From assembly GCA_000697455.1 (NCBI GenBank), contig JNET01030223.1:1-20998 (forward strand): a DNA stretch of 20,998 nt. Direction: 5' to 3'. The stretch is from Basidiobolus heterosporus B8920. Taxonomy: Eukaryota; Basidiobolomycota; Basidiobolomycetes; Basidiobolales; Basidiobolaceae. The translations under genes and the position numbers were made by a program. Below are positions 1-10,788 of this stretch, in pieces (position 1 is the stretch's first letter; each line of letters begins with the position of its first letter). Below the pieces are notes generated by a model. The model did no database searches, was not told the DNA's origin, and saw nothing but the letters and a program-made list of their open reading frames with translations.

Positions 1-890
1 GTACACCATGACCAACATGGCCATGTTGATTTTCTCTGCTACTTTAATGGTTCATATTAGCAATGCATATCGGTCATTTCAACTGTATCGTAAATTTCCA
101 AACAACAAATGCTTTATAGCCAATGTCTTCGAAAGCTTTAGTGGAGTCGCGTGCCATCTATGTCGTGTCAGCGATTATTTTTTCGCAACAGACTGTCACT
201 TTAAGGGATACTTCAACGGTGTATTTTACTATATAAGTACCGCATTGGCAACCAGTATCATGGGATACCGTTGCTTCTCCGTTACCCCACTACGCCATGT
301 CTATGGTATGCTAACCATTCTGCTTCAAGTGGTTAAACTAGGCGGAATTGTCATGTTTACCCTCACTCTAAAGAGTATGGTAGGGAAGTTCAGCGATTGC
401 GTGGCGCTTCCAGATGGTGTAGCTTTTAAGATTTTGATGCTTTCAGAGATTACGCTTAATTTGTTTATGCTCACCTGGTGGACAGTCCTGGTTTCTATAA
501 GAATCTACCAGCAGCCAAGCAAGATTGCCAAAGCTTTCGAAGATGGTGCTGGATACACTATGTTTAGTGCCGTAGCAACTCTTGTCCTTTTTACCTGCGT
601 CTACAATAACTTTGTCTTTGGGCTAAACCCAGAAGTTCTACTTCAAACCAAATGTAAGGGTTTCTCTAACCATAGTTAAGGGCATATTCTAACCACTGTA
701 TATTTTAGGGGCAATCGAATCCAAGATGTGCGTGGCGCAACTTGAAGCTTTGGCCAAAGACTTGAAAGGGGGAAAGAAGAGCGAAGACTCTAGAGTCCAC
801 TCACTTTCACCTGGTTGGACCTGGGCTAGCTCCAAGAAAACCAGCCATGAAAGTAGCGCTAACAGGCACTTGAATTCAGCATCCGCATAA
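1..890 (+). CDS. multi-pass membrane protein with C-terminal tail (5' partial)
   Basis: The reading frame is already open at base 2, so the 5' end probably lies outside the window, although an ATG sits at base 8. Two exons are seen: <1-653 and 709-890, joined across a 55-nt intron (GTAAGG donor at 654, TTTTAG acceptor at 707-708), with stop TAA at 888-890. Reading through the intron instead gives an early stop at 677. From the ATG at 8 the product is about 275 residues. At least five hydrophobic helices are visible, at roughly residues 3-22, 67-90, 98-121, 139-166 and 183-206. A polar tail rich in Lys and Ser follows, starting near AIESKMCVAQLEALAKDLKG. Cysteines and a CRVSDYFF motif lie in the loop before the second visible helix. 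The topology would fit a seven-helix protein missing its first helices. I do not recognise the family, and receptor-like is only a guess. Confidence 0.72.
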
Positions 891-1671
891 TAGTATCCAT
901 CAATGCAATCCAGAGCCTGATCATACCGCACGAATCATGAACATAATATTTAATTTCTGCCAGTTTTATACTAAAATAGAGACTTGAACGGCTTATGGAA
1001 GAAATAAACAAGTTGTCTAAGAACAAGAACAAAGTCAAGGAGATAGGCAATGGGCAGTAAATAGGAATATTCCTTTATAGTCAACGCTATGACCGAGTAT
1101 TTTCTCAAATGATTGGACGAGGGATTCAAAAGTATTATGATCGGAGGGACCAATCAGGGTCAGGGTACGTCTATTTTTGGGGAGTATGAGTGTGAGGTTT
1201 ACTGTGCGCAATCACATCAATATATAGGGGGGGGTTAGGGTTAGGGTTGGGCCCGCCAGACGCGCTGTTGCTAAGGACTACCTACCAATATTATGGTATA
1301 AATTATGTTTACTTTTTTAAACAAAGTGGTGTTGCCTGATAGGATGGCAAAGGTGCTTATGTTTTGGAATGAACTTGATTATATTATCGTATTTCGTTTT
1401 GCTAATATTGTCATGAACACAGGTGTGACTGAGCACTTATTTTAATTCATTGACCTTGTCAGTGTTGTAAATAGTTGGGACGTGTCAAAGTTATAATAGA
1501 AACTATCTTGCACCTTGCAGAATTCTTTCTCTTTGTCTCAGTTATTTTTGTTAGATATATATCCTCTAATTTCTTATTTAATATTATTGAACTCTATTTT
1601 AGCCTCTCAAGTGATTTCTCTTGCTTGGGAGTTTTCCCTTCCTCATGAATTCTTTATTATACTTATCTCCC
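891..1671. other. intergenic region
   Basis: About 780 bp between the membrane-protein stop and the RalGAP start. Short open frames on the minus strand here show no family resemblance, and part of the longest overlaps the real exon 709-890. The only notable element is the telomere-like tract at 1227-1251. The last 150 bp are T-rich and probably hold the promoter and 5' leader of the downstream gene. Confidence 0.6.
1227..1251 (+). repeat. short telomere-like tract, G8 plus TTAGGG x2 plus TTGGG
   Basis: Eight G residues (1227-1234) are followed by two exact TTAGGG units (1235-1246) and a degenerate TTGGG. TTAGGG is the usual fungal telomere repeat, and in several fungi the same sequence is a promoter site for Tbf1-type Myb proteins. 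Genes lie on both sides, so this is interstitial rather than a chromosome end. It lies about 420 bp upstream of the RalGAP start. Confidence 0.7.
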
Positions 1672-4600
1672 ATGTCCTCTCGTCTCTCTATTCGAAGGCC
1701 TTTTAATCGAAAAAAACCACACCAACCGAACTCTACTACTCATAGACCTGAGCCTTCCACGCCTACTAATAATTCTACCCAGGAGCCAGAATCGATTCAC
1801 GTCGCTCCAAATATTACTAATCGCTTTAATCTTACTCGGATGCTCACCGGGAGAGACAGAGACCCAACACCACTCACACCAGAAAATCGTTTGGAAAAGC
1901 TACTGAAAAAAGCCAAACCTTTTTTTGACGAACGTAATAAGCCTAGACCTCGTTTATTAGCACTTTGGAATCTTCTTGGTATGCTATATTTGAATCTTCA
2001 CTAGGGTTACTTTATAGACTTTTGGCGCACAAAAGCACAAAACAAAGCATCGCCGTTGATTCTAATGAACTTTTTGTTTATCCCAAGAACTGGCTGACGA
2101 CTTAGATCAAGAAGCATTTTTCCAAGAGCACGCAGACAAGATATATTCTGCAGTGTATAACTCTTTCATTACACAAGCAGAGAAAATTAGAAGTAGGCTT
2201 GTTTCTCTTGGTTTTCTCTAGTTTGAACTAACAATCTACTTAACCCTTTAGAGCGCTCAGAGAGGCCTACTTCCTTTAATTCAAAGGATATGGTGACCCT
2301 AATTAAGATTTTGATACTTTTACGCAAGCTGTTCCTATTGTTGCCCGATAGAATTCGGCAAGGCTGGCACCAAGACGAAATAGGTAAACTTCGACGAGCT
2401 GCTATGGTCATAAAGCAAATCCTTGTACTGATGATTTTGTTAATAGCAAATATACTGACTCAAGTTCTGAGCAGTAATAATTGTCATAAACTTCGTGAGA
2501 TAGGGTTACAGCTACTCTTGATTTGGATCAATGTGCAAACGTCAGAGACAGCGGACATCCAAGAGCTGTACCGGAATGCTATCCCACTTACTATATTCCT
2601 TCAAGAAGTAGGACGGTCAGACCTAGTTCTAGACCAGGTATCGATTGGTGACCCTAGTAGCATCCCCATCTATCCAGCCACCCAGTTTCTTCAGATATCC
2701 GAAGTAGGAGAGTCGATTCAGCTTGTTCTCGAAAACATCACTTATCTCGCACATGTGGCTGCTGGTTCAACCCCACCATGCGACAAAATGAGGATTCTTG
2801 AAACAGACGATATCAAAAGCGGTGTAGCGGTTGGAGTTGGGATCGATGCAGCCTACGCCTCGGCCAAATTCATGTTCGAATTGTTCAAAAAGCATTACTT
2901 GGTAAAACTGTTTCCACGGTGCGCCAAACGAGTCGGGTTGATCAATGTACCCAAAGACCAAGGTTAATAGCGTTTAGTGAAGTCTTGAAGGTTCTAATGC
3001 TAATGTTTGACCTTCATAGCGTTCGGGTTTCCCACTTGCCCTCCGTCTGCGCTGCACAAACTAGTAGGCTTCTTGGTCGAGCATTGTGTGGATGAACTAA
3101 AAGGAAATCCTCAAACCACAACCTCACCTGCATGCCCAATTTTGAAAACCATCATCTTGGGATCACAGGACAACCGAGAGTTTATACACGACATTATTGC
3201 CAATGCGTTATCTCTGCCCATCCATGATAGGCAGAATTTGGAGAGTGCACGCGGTGCAGCGTACGTATTAGCGGTTTGGATGCTGAGCGGAGTAAGTAGA
3301 GTGAAGTTTTCAACTATCGGCAACTTTTTGCTTACAGACTTTGCATCTGTCAGGAGAACGAACGCCCCTCATTTCTAAGACGTAACGACAAACTCGCAGG
3401 CCAGCCAGAGAGTGGTTCATTCGCTCAAGCCAATGGCTATCTAAGGCAATACTTTAGCATGCTGACATCGGTTCTCGAAACTGGATTTGAATGCTATGAC
3501 AATAATTTCAAGGAGGAGATCCTCATCAGGGAGGTGCTGTCTATTTTCAGGGCAGTTTCCCAGAACGGAACTATTCAGCTAGAGGACGAGACATGGTAAG
3601 CCCACTTCTTGTCGCTTATGTTGTGAATGATCAAATGCTAAGAAAGGCCATGGTAATTGTAGGGAAACATTGCTGGTTCTACTCATCAATTCTTTCATTG
3701 TCTACTCTGCTAAAGCTCAGGAAGATCCGGACTCTTATCTTTCTGATGACTTGGTGGAGTATTTCTTCGAGGTAAGTAGCTACCACCGAACGAGGTGATT
3801 TCGCAGCGCTGGTCTGACATTTTCATTGTATAGACATTGTTCTATGTCTGGGCCCGATCCATGTCTCGTAATCAGAGGCTTTGGAGCAAACTAACAGTCG
3901 AGATTCTGAAAACGTCCAAATGGATTCAGATTGTTGATCAATGGAGAGTAAGTGGCCTTTTGATATCGTGGCCTATTGAAAGTTCCCTTTTCACTGACCC
4001 TTCGACTGGGAAATGAATAGAGTGCTTTAAACCAGCTCACCAGGATACTTGGTGAAGTCTATTATGGGTTAAACTGCGAGCTCACGAGACAGCCAAGGAG
4101 AGCCCGGTTACAAAGGCCTACAAGTGGGGGCGTCGTTGTCCGAAAGTCTACTAAGACTGCGTCCTGTGTCACAGAAACCAATGATTGCGATGATGCTACC
4201 CTCACAATGTATAGCCACACTTCGGGGATATCTAGCGATGTAAGAAAGGGCAAAAGTGACGCAGAAGGTGGTATAAGCCGAAGTTCTTCACACATCAGGC
4301 TATTCAATTTGGACTCGAATAGTAACCTTAATGAGAATTTCGCCCCATTCAAGGTTTGTCGTGAAGACCATTCTCAATTGGCATGGACAATGCTGACCTA
4401 ATCCTCACATCAATTGTAGTCGTTGATCTTTCCTCTGCTCAAGGATCAAGAAACCGAGCCTTCCGCTACGATCAATCGAAGGTATGCACCATTCGAGCAA
4501 TGCCAAAAAATATCCCATTCACAAGCTTTCCTTTCACAGACTTACCTTGGAATTTGCCAATATCGAGGACTCGGGATTCACACATTTGATGACATTGAAC

Positions 4601-7600
4601 TGGGACAAAGATAGCATATTTTCTACATGGAAGCATTTCCTTTACTTACTAGGAAATCCTAACCATATTGCAGTACGTAAAGTGAAGTAACACTCGACTC
4701 GGTCTCAATACAAGCTTACATCTATTCCTTTCAGGAGCCTGTCGCACACAGCAATGCTATTCGTTGTTTAGTGGAAGTGTGGGATATGCTAGCTCAGGTA
4801 ACTCACATGCAAGTATTTAGAGCGGGTCACTTCAAACCAGATATGCTAAGTGCGTCTATCTTTTAGATTCGTACTGAACAGCCCTTTGATTCACCTTGCA
4901 AGCCCGATCTTCTCGAGCTCGTTCCTTGGATTTTTCAAGCATCGGAGATGTCTTCGTAAGAATAAGCTGGTCTACATCTCATGTTTCGTCTCTTACTAAC
5001 CGGTTCCTTTGCTTCTTGGGCATTGCAGTGTTTATCGGGAGAGTTATCTTGTATCTTTTGGATGTGTTTGTAGGATGCTTTGTCGTCTACATCAAGATGG
5101 AGTAGAAGAGAGTTACTACTCACAATTTTACCGAATTTTATTGCGGGTACGTTTGTAATTCATGAGCTCATGCTTTTGCATAAACAATAACCGATTTTAC
5201 GGCACATAGGGACTAAGTATAAAAGACAATGAATTGCATCATGTTCTTTTCTTAAACTGTCGAAAACTATTTGGATTGTCGTTACCTGGATGCCCTACTG
5301 TAATCCCGCCATTTCTAACCACGATCAAACGAACAGTACGTGTTCCCCGTACACTCTTTCATATTACCAATGGCTAATATGTATGTTTTTTCTACAAGTT
5401 GCACTCCAGTGCGAGGTATATGTCGCATTATGTGAACGAGCCGATGTGTCAAAATGCGGCTACAATCTTTTTGTCACTGTTGTGTTTCCCCAATCACTTT
5501 CCTGCACTTCGTATTCCAAACGTGTTGGCTAATAGCAACTCTTCCATAAACCTGGAGTCGTGTGAATATGTCGATGCTGACAAGGTAGCTTCTGTACCAG
5601 CATTTATCCAGCTGACCTCTTACTAACTCCCGTTGTTTAGCTTAAAAACGAGCTGACATACGTGCTCTTCTCCAGCATTTCCGAGACAAGAAAACTGAAC
5701 GGTCTTTCGACAAAAACCGCGCAAACCCACACCATGTTAATTAACGGGGTTTGTGTGATGGCATTTGATGAGCTTATCTCCAATCCGAAGTTGTATCCAT
5801 ATCGATTCCATCTATTGCCAACCAAATCAAACTAACCTTGATATCATGTTGCTATTTAGCCCGTCCACCGTGTTGATTCAGAAGTGTATCCAAACAATAT
5901 TAGACCACATGTATTGCCATGTACATTCAGTAGCGATCAGTGCTATCGAGTGCTTGTACACACTCTCCAGCTATGTTGACCGGTTGCGTGGCCTTGATCA
6001 AGTTAGTAAAGTCCCTATTTTCGTAGCAAAAGCTAGCTCTAAACATTAAGCATGCATAGGGACTCTTGTACGACATCATTGGTAATTTGGTCGCAGCCAT
6101 CAATGAGCATATCAAGACAATCGACGTTGAGACGATTTCAGAGACTGGTAAGGACAGACGATGGCGACCAACGCAAGATATTCTAACTTGTCTCCACACA
6201 ATAGGCTTTGTCGTTGCCAAGCTTTTTTATTGCTTATTGGAGTGGATTATGTGCTCACCTTCAGAGATCATGGCACACTCCGGACTGAGACAAATGATCT
6301 TTGCGACATTGGAGAAAGCGATCCACATGAATCCACCAGAAAAGTGCGACTTCGACCTACAAACGCCACTGGCCAAAGGCTACACCCATTTTGAAAAGAT
6401 TTCTCAACCATTTTTCAAACCGTCCAACCTGGTCAAGACGATGTTTCAAAAAGGGGAAGCTAACAGTGCGGAAGACAAGTCCTCGCCGAACATCATTCTG
6501 GTCAGTTGTTTATACTTGTATATGTTTATATACAAGCATTCAATCAAGGGTCACTCACTCGGAGATCATTAGGAATCGGGAGAAATCATTCTTGTGCATC
6601 TATTGAACTACTACAGTAGTCAAGCGGCGGGTCAAGGGGTCTTCTCCTCGGAAGTTGCTGAGGTCACAACGACCACCCAGGTGAACGAAGAAGATGTTGC
6701 ATACTTTATTTACAACAACAACACGCTGCTTACTTTGATAGGATCGCCGGATAGCAACGAGGGTAATCCTGATAACTTTAAAGAGTTTGTTTTCGACATA
6801 CTAATCGTCGTATCCCTAAGGCGTGAAGATATTGGCCCGCAACATGACCGGAAATTACCAATGGGACCCGCAAGTATTCCGCGAAGCAGCGCTCCCCGAT
6901 GTACCGGAGAATCTGCCGAAGCAACATGTGAGCCCCGATATTCATGAAGTTCCGATTGATGCGTCTTCAAGAGACAGACCCAAACTGTTAGTTCTCATCA
7001 GCAATTTTAATGGAAGATTCAGATATTAAACCTTGTTGTTTCCAGGCCAAGTAGACCAGTTGCTGATAAAGTTGAACCAACGTTGAATGAAGCATGCACT
7101 CATCATTCGCCTTCTAATGAATATTATGCACCAAATGCTCCAATTTTAGAGCACGAAACTCAAGGATCCCCTTCACAACCAACGAGGTAAATTCCAATCC
7201 CCGAACTTATTTATATTGGCTAACAATGGGCTTAGTGATAGGAGCGAAGGATCTATGTATTCTTTACCTGTTCGTCATGATTCTCTAAATGCAACATCTG
7301 ATCCAGTGATCGACGATATTTCTGAAGCTACCTATCGACCCGAGAGAGCATCCACGCTCCAGCGTCGAAAGACTCTCCTATTAAGCAAGCTAGGAATGTT
7401 GAATCAAAGCTTAGTCGGAGAAGAATCATTCGTGCTCCTTAGTCCTACTAGTTCTTTGACTAGGGATATAAGAGGACTTGACAAAAAACCCGGGTAATGT
7501 TTTTGGTATTTCTGATATTTCTAGTTCATGCTGAACTTACTTATCTCCATCCTCCTAGGCGGGAAACCATCAAAATAGGAGTGCTTTATGTTGGCCCTGG

Positions 7601-8515
7601 ACAAGAGGATGAGAGCAGCATTTTGTCCAATTCCCGAGGAAGCCCAGCCTACGAGAAATTTCTTCACGAGCTTGGTCAAGAAGTTGTGCTAGAAACGCAC
7701 AAAGGATATCTAGGGGGCTTGGAAAGAAACTCTACCACAGGAAAGACAGCGATTTACTATTCTTCGACAAGTGTAGAAATGATGTTCCATGATGCCACTC
7801 GAATCCCAACCGATCCTAATGACACTAAGCAGCTGAAAAAGGTTCGTAGAGAATGGACATAGCTCAGATGGTGTCACTTGTGCTGATAATTCTTCAGAAG
7901 CGGCACATAGGGAATGATCACGTTCATATCGTTTGGAACGAACACCATCGGGAATATCGAAGGAAGACCATTGGTGGGGACTTTGGTAACGTTCAGATTA
8001 TCATTACACCCACCTCCAACGGTTTGTATGGCATCGATATATTTCGTGATTCAGAGGTTAGTCTTATAGATTCATTTGTTGTTGGCTGATGCGCAAGCTA
8101 AGCGTTGTTTGGCATGCACCTAGATTCTACTCTTCGGCCCGGTACTTGACGGAATGGTCTTGCCAGGCTCGATACTGGCCCCTCTGATAAGAATGACTGC
8201 ATTGAATGCTTCTCGCTATGCCATCTACTCCCCCAACTCACTTTACCGACACCCGTATCCTTTTGAAAGCAGAATTCCAATTTGATCAATTAAGCAATCT
8301 ATTTTCCATAACCCTTTTTATCAAGATATACGCACCGAGTGAACGACATCAAGATGATTTGTAAGCGATACGGTTCACAGAAATGGTAAGTGATGCTACG
8401 TTTCTGATTTGTACACTTCTGACACTCTGTACATAACCATTGATATATCTGTTGGCTCCAAAGGACCTACAATCAATTCTTGTCAAAATTCGGCTCCCTT
8501 GCCAATAATCCCTGA
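1672..8515 (+). CDS. RalGAP alpha-like GTPase-activating protein, 27 exons
   Basis: Exons: 1672-1978, 2088-2192, 2252-2962, 3020-3291, 3354-3595, 3663-3771, 3834-3947, 4021-4353, 4420-4481, 4540-4672, 4735-4797, 4867-4955, 5029-5146, 5210-5335, 5399-5584, 5641-5792, 5860-6001, 6060-6500, 6573-6762, 6821-6986, 7046-7186, 7236-7493, 7559-7841, 7898-8056, 8124-8254, 8326-8385, 8464-8515. They sum to 5,145 nt, or 1,714 residues; the family is usually about 1,900-2,000. The N-terminal signature (ADDLDQEAFFQEHADKIYS, then LLPDRIRQGWHQDEIGKL and REIGLQLLLIWI) resembles RalGAP alpha rather than tuberin. Long helical repeats follow. The C-terminal Rap/Ran-GAP domain spans about residues 1488-1700, with KRHIGNDHVHIVWNEH carrying the predicted catalytic Asn at about 1587. 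The family stimulates GTP hydrolysis on Ral-type GTPases and works with a beta subunit, not seen here. An in-frame ATG at 1645 could add nine residues. The two most 3' introns are the least certain. Confidence 0.88.
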
Positions 8516-9192
8516 AGATCGAAATCCGTGCACTCAGCTCTCGTTCCTTCAATCCATTCTCTTACCTGCTATTTAGTTCGCTCCATTACACAGTATTTCC
8601 CAATGTTCCACTCCTTTATTCCTCCAAACCATCTGTTCAATCACACTTCGCTTATTTCGCACGTGTTCGCAAGCCACCATTCTCCTCAGACGAATCCCCA
8701 TTTTGTAACATAATTCATTCCATTCCTACTTTATACGATTCCCCCCCCAACTTTCCCTGATGAATACAGTTTTGATGATTCAACTTAATTATTAAATTAG
8801 TGATGGCGTTTTAGTACAAGTTCGGATATTCAATACGTGATTCGTTCCCAAAATAAGTTACAAACTAGTCCAAAGTCAGTAAATTGAACGGTAATTAGGA
8901 GATTCATTACTTAATGCATGAGGCTCGATGATTAGTTTACCCGAATTGCCAAAGCAAGGTGATTGACAGAACGTGGACCGGATGGATTGAGTTCGTAGTG
9001 AATATTCGTAATAACATTCGTGGTGAATCCAGTGGGATTTCCCTCTCCGAACCTAGACAAGTGACCAGTTTTGAGTGAATGTTTCTCACCATCATTCTAG
9101 CATTACTATTTGGCCCAATGAATCCACCAACAACAAAAAAACCCATTTAAATAGAGAAAGGAGAGTTGCCAAAGACAACAGAATATTTCATT
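8516..9192. other. intergenic region, AT-rich
   Basis: About 680 bp between the RalGAP stop and the rhodanese start. It holds a T/C-rich stretch just after the gene, a C9 run near 8742-8750, and AT-rich sequence. A TTTAAATAG element at 9147-9155, about 40 bp before the rhodanese ATG, may act as its TATA-like box. Short frames on either strand look like chance. Confidence 0.5.
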
Positions 9193-9765
9193 ATGCTTTC
9201 ATTCCAAGCACTCTCCAAGGTTAGTATCAGTCCAGAATGTATAGACAAAATCGAGTCAGTCTTTTCTAAACAACTTCTTTTTATCTTAGTCAAATCCCTG
9301 CGGAATCATTCGTAGTCTTACCACGGTAGGATCAAGATTGGATTTAAATTAATTCAATGAGACCATTTCTAACTCCACCTCCTCCAAACGCAGGGTTCAG
9401 CCCAAAGTAAATTTTCCGAATTCGTTCACTTAGTCAAAGATCACTCACAGATCGAGGAGATTGACTCCACTACATTGAAATCCTCCCTTAAATCACCCAA
9501 AGTCCAGATTGTTGATGTCAGGGAGACCTCTGAGCTAGAAAAAGGGATCATCCCCGGGGCGATCTGTTTATCTCGTGGTATATTAGAAAAAGATATCGAG
9601 AAGAACGTTCCCATCACTAATGATGTTGTGGTTTACTGCGCCAGTGGATATCGTTCTATACTGGCGGCAGAAAGTTTAAAAAGAATGGGTTACAAGGTCA
9701 AGAGTCTACAAGGTGGTTTTAACGGATGGAAAAATGCTGGGAATCCCGTCACCCCTAGCACCTAG
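9193..9765 (+). CDS. single-domain rhodanese-like protein, probably mitochondrial
   Basis: Three exons, 9193-9219, 9290-9325 and 9394-9765, joined across GT-AG introns of 70 and 68 nt, give 144 residues. Rhodanese folds move sulfane sulfur from a donor such as thiosulfate or a persulfide onto an acceptor through an active-site Cys. The sequence shows VQIVDVRETSELEKGIIPGA, the active loop YCASGYRS with Cys at about residue 103, and the closing GGFNGWKNAGNPV motif. The length suits the single-domain class. The first 26 or so residues contain Ser, Lys, Arg and hydrophobic residues with no acidic ones, which suggests a mitochondrial presequence; the two short 5' exons encode most of it. A start inside exon 3 would remove that leader and is less likely. 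The gene converges on the HIT gene, with 109 bp between stops and an AATAAA at 9863-9868. Confidence 0.87.
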
Positions 9766-9862
9766 GTGAACATCATGTTTCTCCTAGATTTATTAGCTTC
9801 ATCCATATAAATACTATAATGTTTCATTTCATTTCCATTTAGTCAACTCAAATCTTCCTATA

Positions 9863-9868
9863 AATAAA
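9863..9868 (+). terminator. AATAAA, candidate polyadenylation signal of the rhodanese gene
   Basis: An exact AATAAA lies about 98 bp after the rhodanese stop and 6 bp before the HIT stop on the other strand, so the transcripts of the two convergent genes probably overlap at their 3' ends. Fungal poly(A) signals are loose, so this is suggestive only. Confidence 0.35.
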
Positions 9869-9874
9869 TCCTCC

Positions 9875-10651
9875 TTAAATATCAGAAAGATTCATGGTTT
9901 GTTTAATCTCTTTTAAAGTCTGACTCAACTCCTCTTGTGTAGGCTTTTGAACATTCCAATCGATACCGAGCCCCTGCTCCTTACTAGGCTTTGGGATGAT
10001 ATGAAAATGAACATGGTTTACTGCCTGATGTGCAAGACTTCCATTATTCTACGAGTAGTTCACAGCGAGTACATAGAAAATATGCAAGTATTGTTTAGCT
10101 TGGTAAGCCTTAAATAAGCTTAACTCACACTGAATTCACCTGTAAAATATTGTAATTCTCTGCACCCAATGCGCTAGCTATCTTCTTAGTCACCGGTAGT
10201 ATTTCCGATAAATGTTCGTCAGGAACTTGGTGAAGAAACTGTGCATGATCTAAAGAAATATTCCGGTTTGAGTTCGAGTTGGTTATTTAAATGTTCTTCC
10301 CAAGAAGTTAACTGAAGTGGATATCATATATAACTATTACTTACATTTTGGTATGACCAACTAAAGGTGCCGACAAGTGCGCGTACAAAAGCAAAGTAAG
10401 TTTCAACTAGGCTCAGGTTTTCATAGCGTACGAGAGTGAAGTTGACTAGAGCTTACCACATGTCCTTTTGATAAGGGTTGTACGTCCAAGAAGGCGTAAC
10501 TAAACCAACCGAACCGGGTTAAAAACTAACCTTTCTTTTTGAAGTGTAAAAGAAATGGTTACCTTAGTTTGGTCTCTAAGATCTTAGAAGAGGGTATAGC
10601 TCCTTGTATGATCTTACAAAAGATACAATCGGCTGCTAGTTTGCTGGCCAT
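9875..10651 (-). CDS. HIT family (HINT-like) nucleotide hydrolase with a 16-nt microexon
   Basis: Minus-strand exons, 5' to 3': 10651-10563, 10499-10457, 10360-10345, 10249-10140, 10048-9875, giving 143 residues. Introns are 63, 96, 95 and 91 nt, all GT-AG. HIT proteins cleave nucleoside phosphoramidates or dinucleotides through a histidine triad. The triad is explicit in NHVHFHIIPKP, with the middle His at about residue 100 as nucleophile. An N-terminal CIFCKII supplies the zinc-type Cys pair, and YAFLDVQPLSKGHV, LVIPKYHAQFLHQVPDEHL and GAENYNILQNNG complete the family pattern. Exon 3 is only 16 nt and supplies LVIPK plus the first base of the following Tyr codon. Without it the conserved strand is missing and the frame breaks. 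A TATATAT element sits about 40 bp upstream of the ATG. The fungal HNT1-type family is the likely home. Confidence 0.88.
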
Positions 10652-10690
10652 CTTGGTGTCTGGTATGGTTGAATGAAACGTAACAGTATG

Positions 10691-10697
10691 ATATATA
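10691..10697 (-). promoter_or_regulatory. TATA-like element of the HIT gene
   Basis: TATATAT on the minus strand, about 40 bp upstream of the HIT start codon, in the 137-bp gap between the HIT ATG and the potassium-channel stop. Confidence 0.35.
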
Positions 10698-10788
10698 GGT
10701 CAGATGATACACATGGGTTAGGATTAAGATCAGAATTTATTTTAGTGAGTCTGAACGGGTACAACTGGTGCTCCTATTATCACTAGAA

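Noticed and set aside
1227-1251. A true chromosome end or telomere
   Set aside because: Only two exact units, with genes continuing on both sides.
1979-2004. A 26-nt intron followed by a frame reading LLYRLLAHKSTKQ in the RalGAP gene
   Set aside because: It leads quickly to a stop. The 109-nt intron 1979-2087 restores the family segment ADDLDQEAFFQEHADKIYS.
2425-2474. A possible intron in RalGAP exon 3 with a good branch-like CTGAC
   Set aside because: No acceptor keeps the frame, and the continuous frame reads through into conserved sequence.
1672-8515. First reading of the gene as tuberin (TSC2)
   Set aside because: The N-terminus and GAP-domain motifs fit RalGAP alpha better; a tree would settle it.
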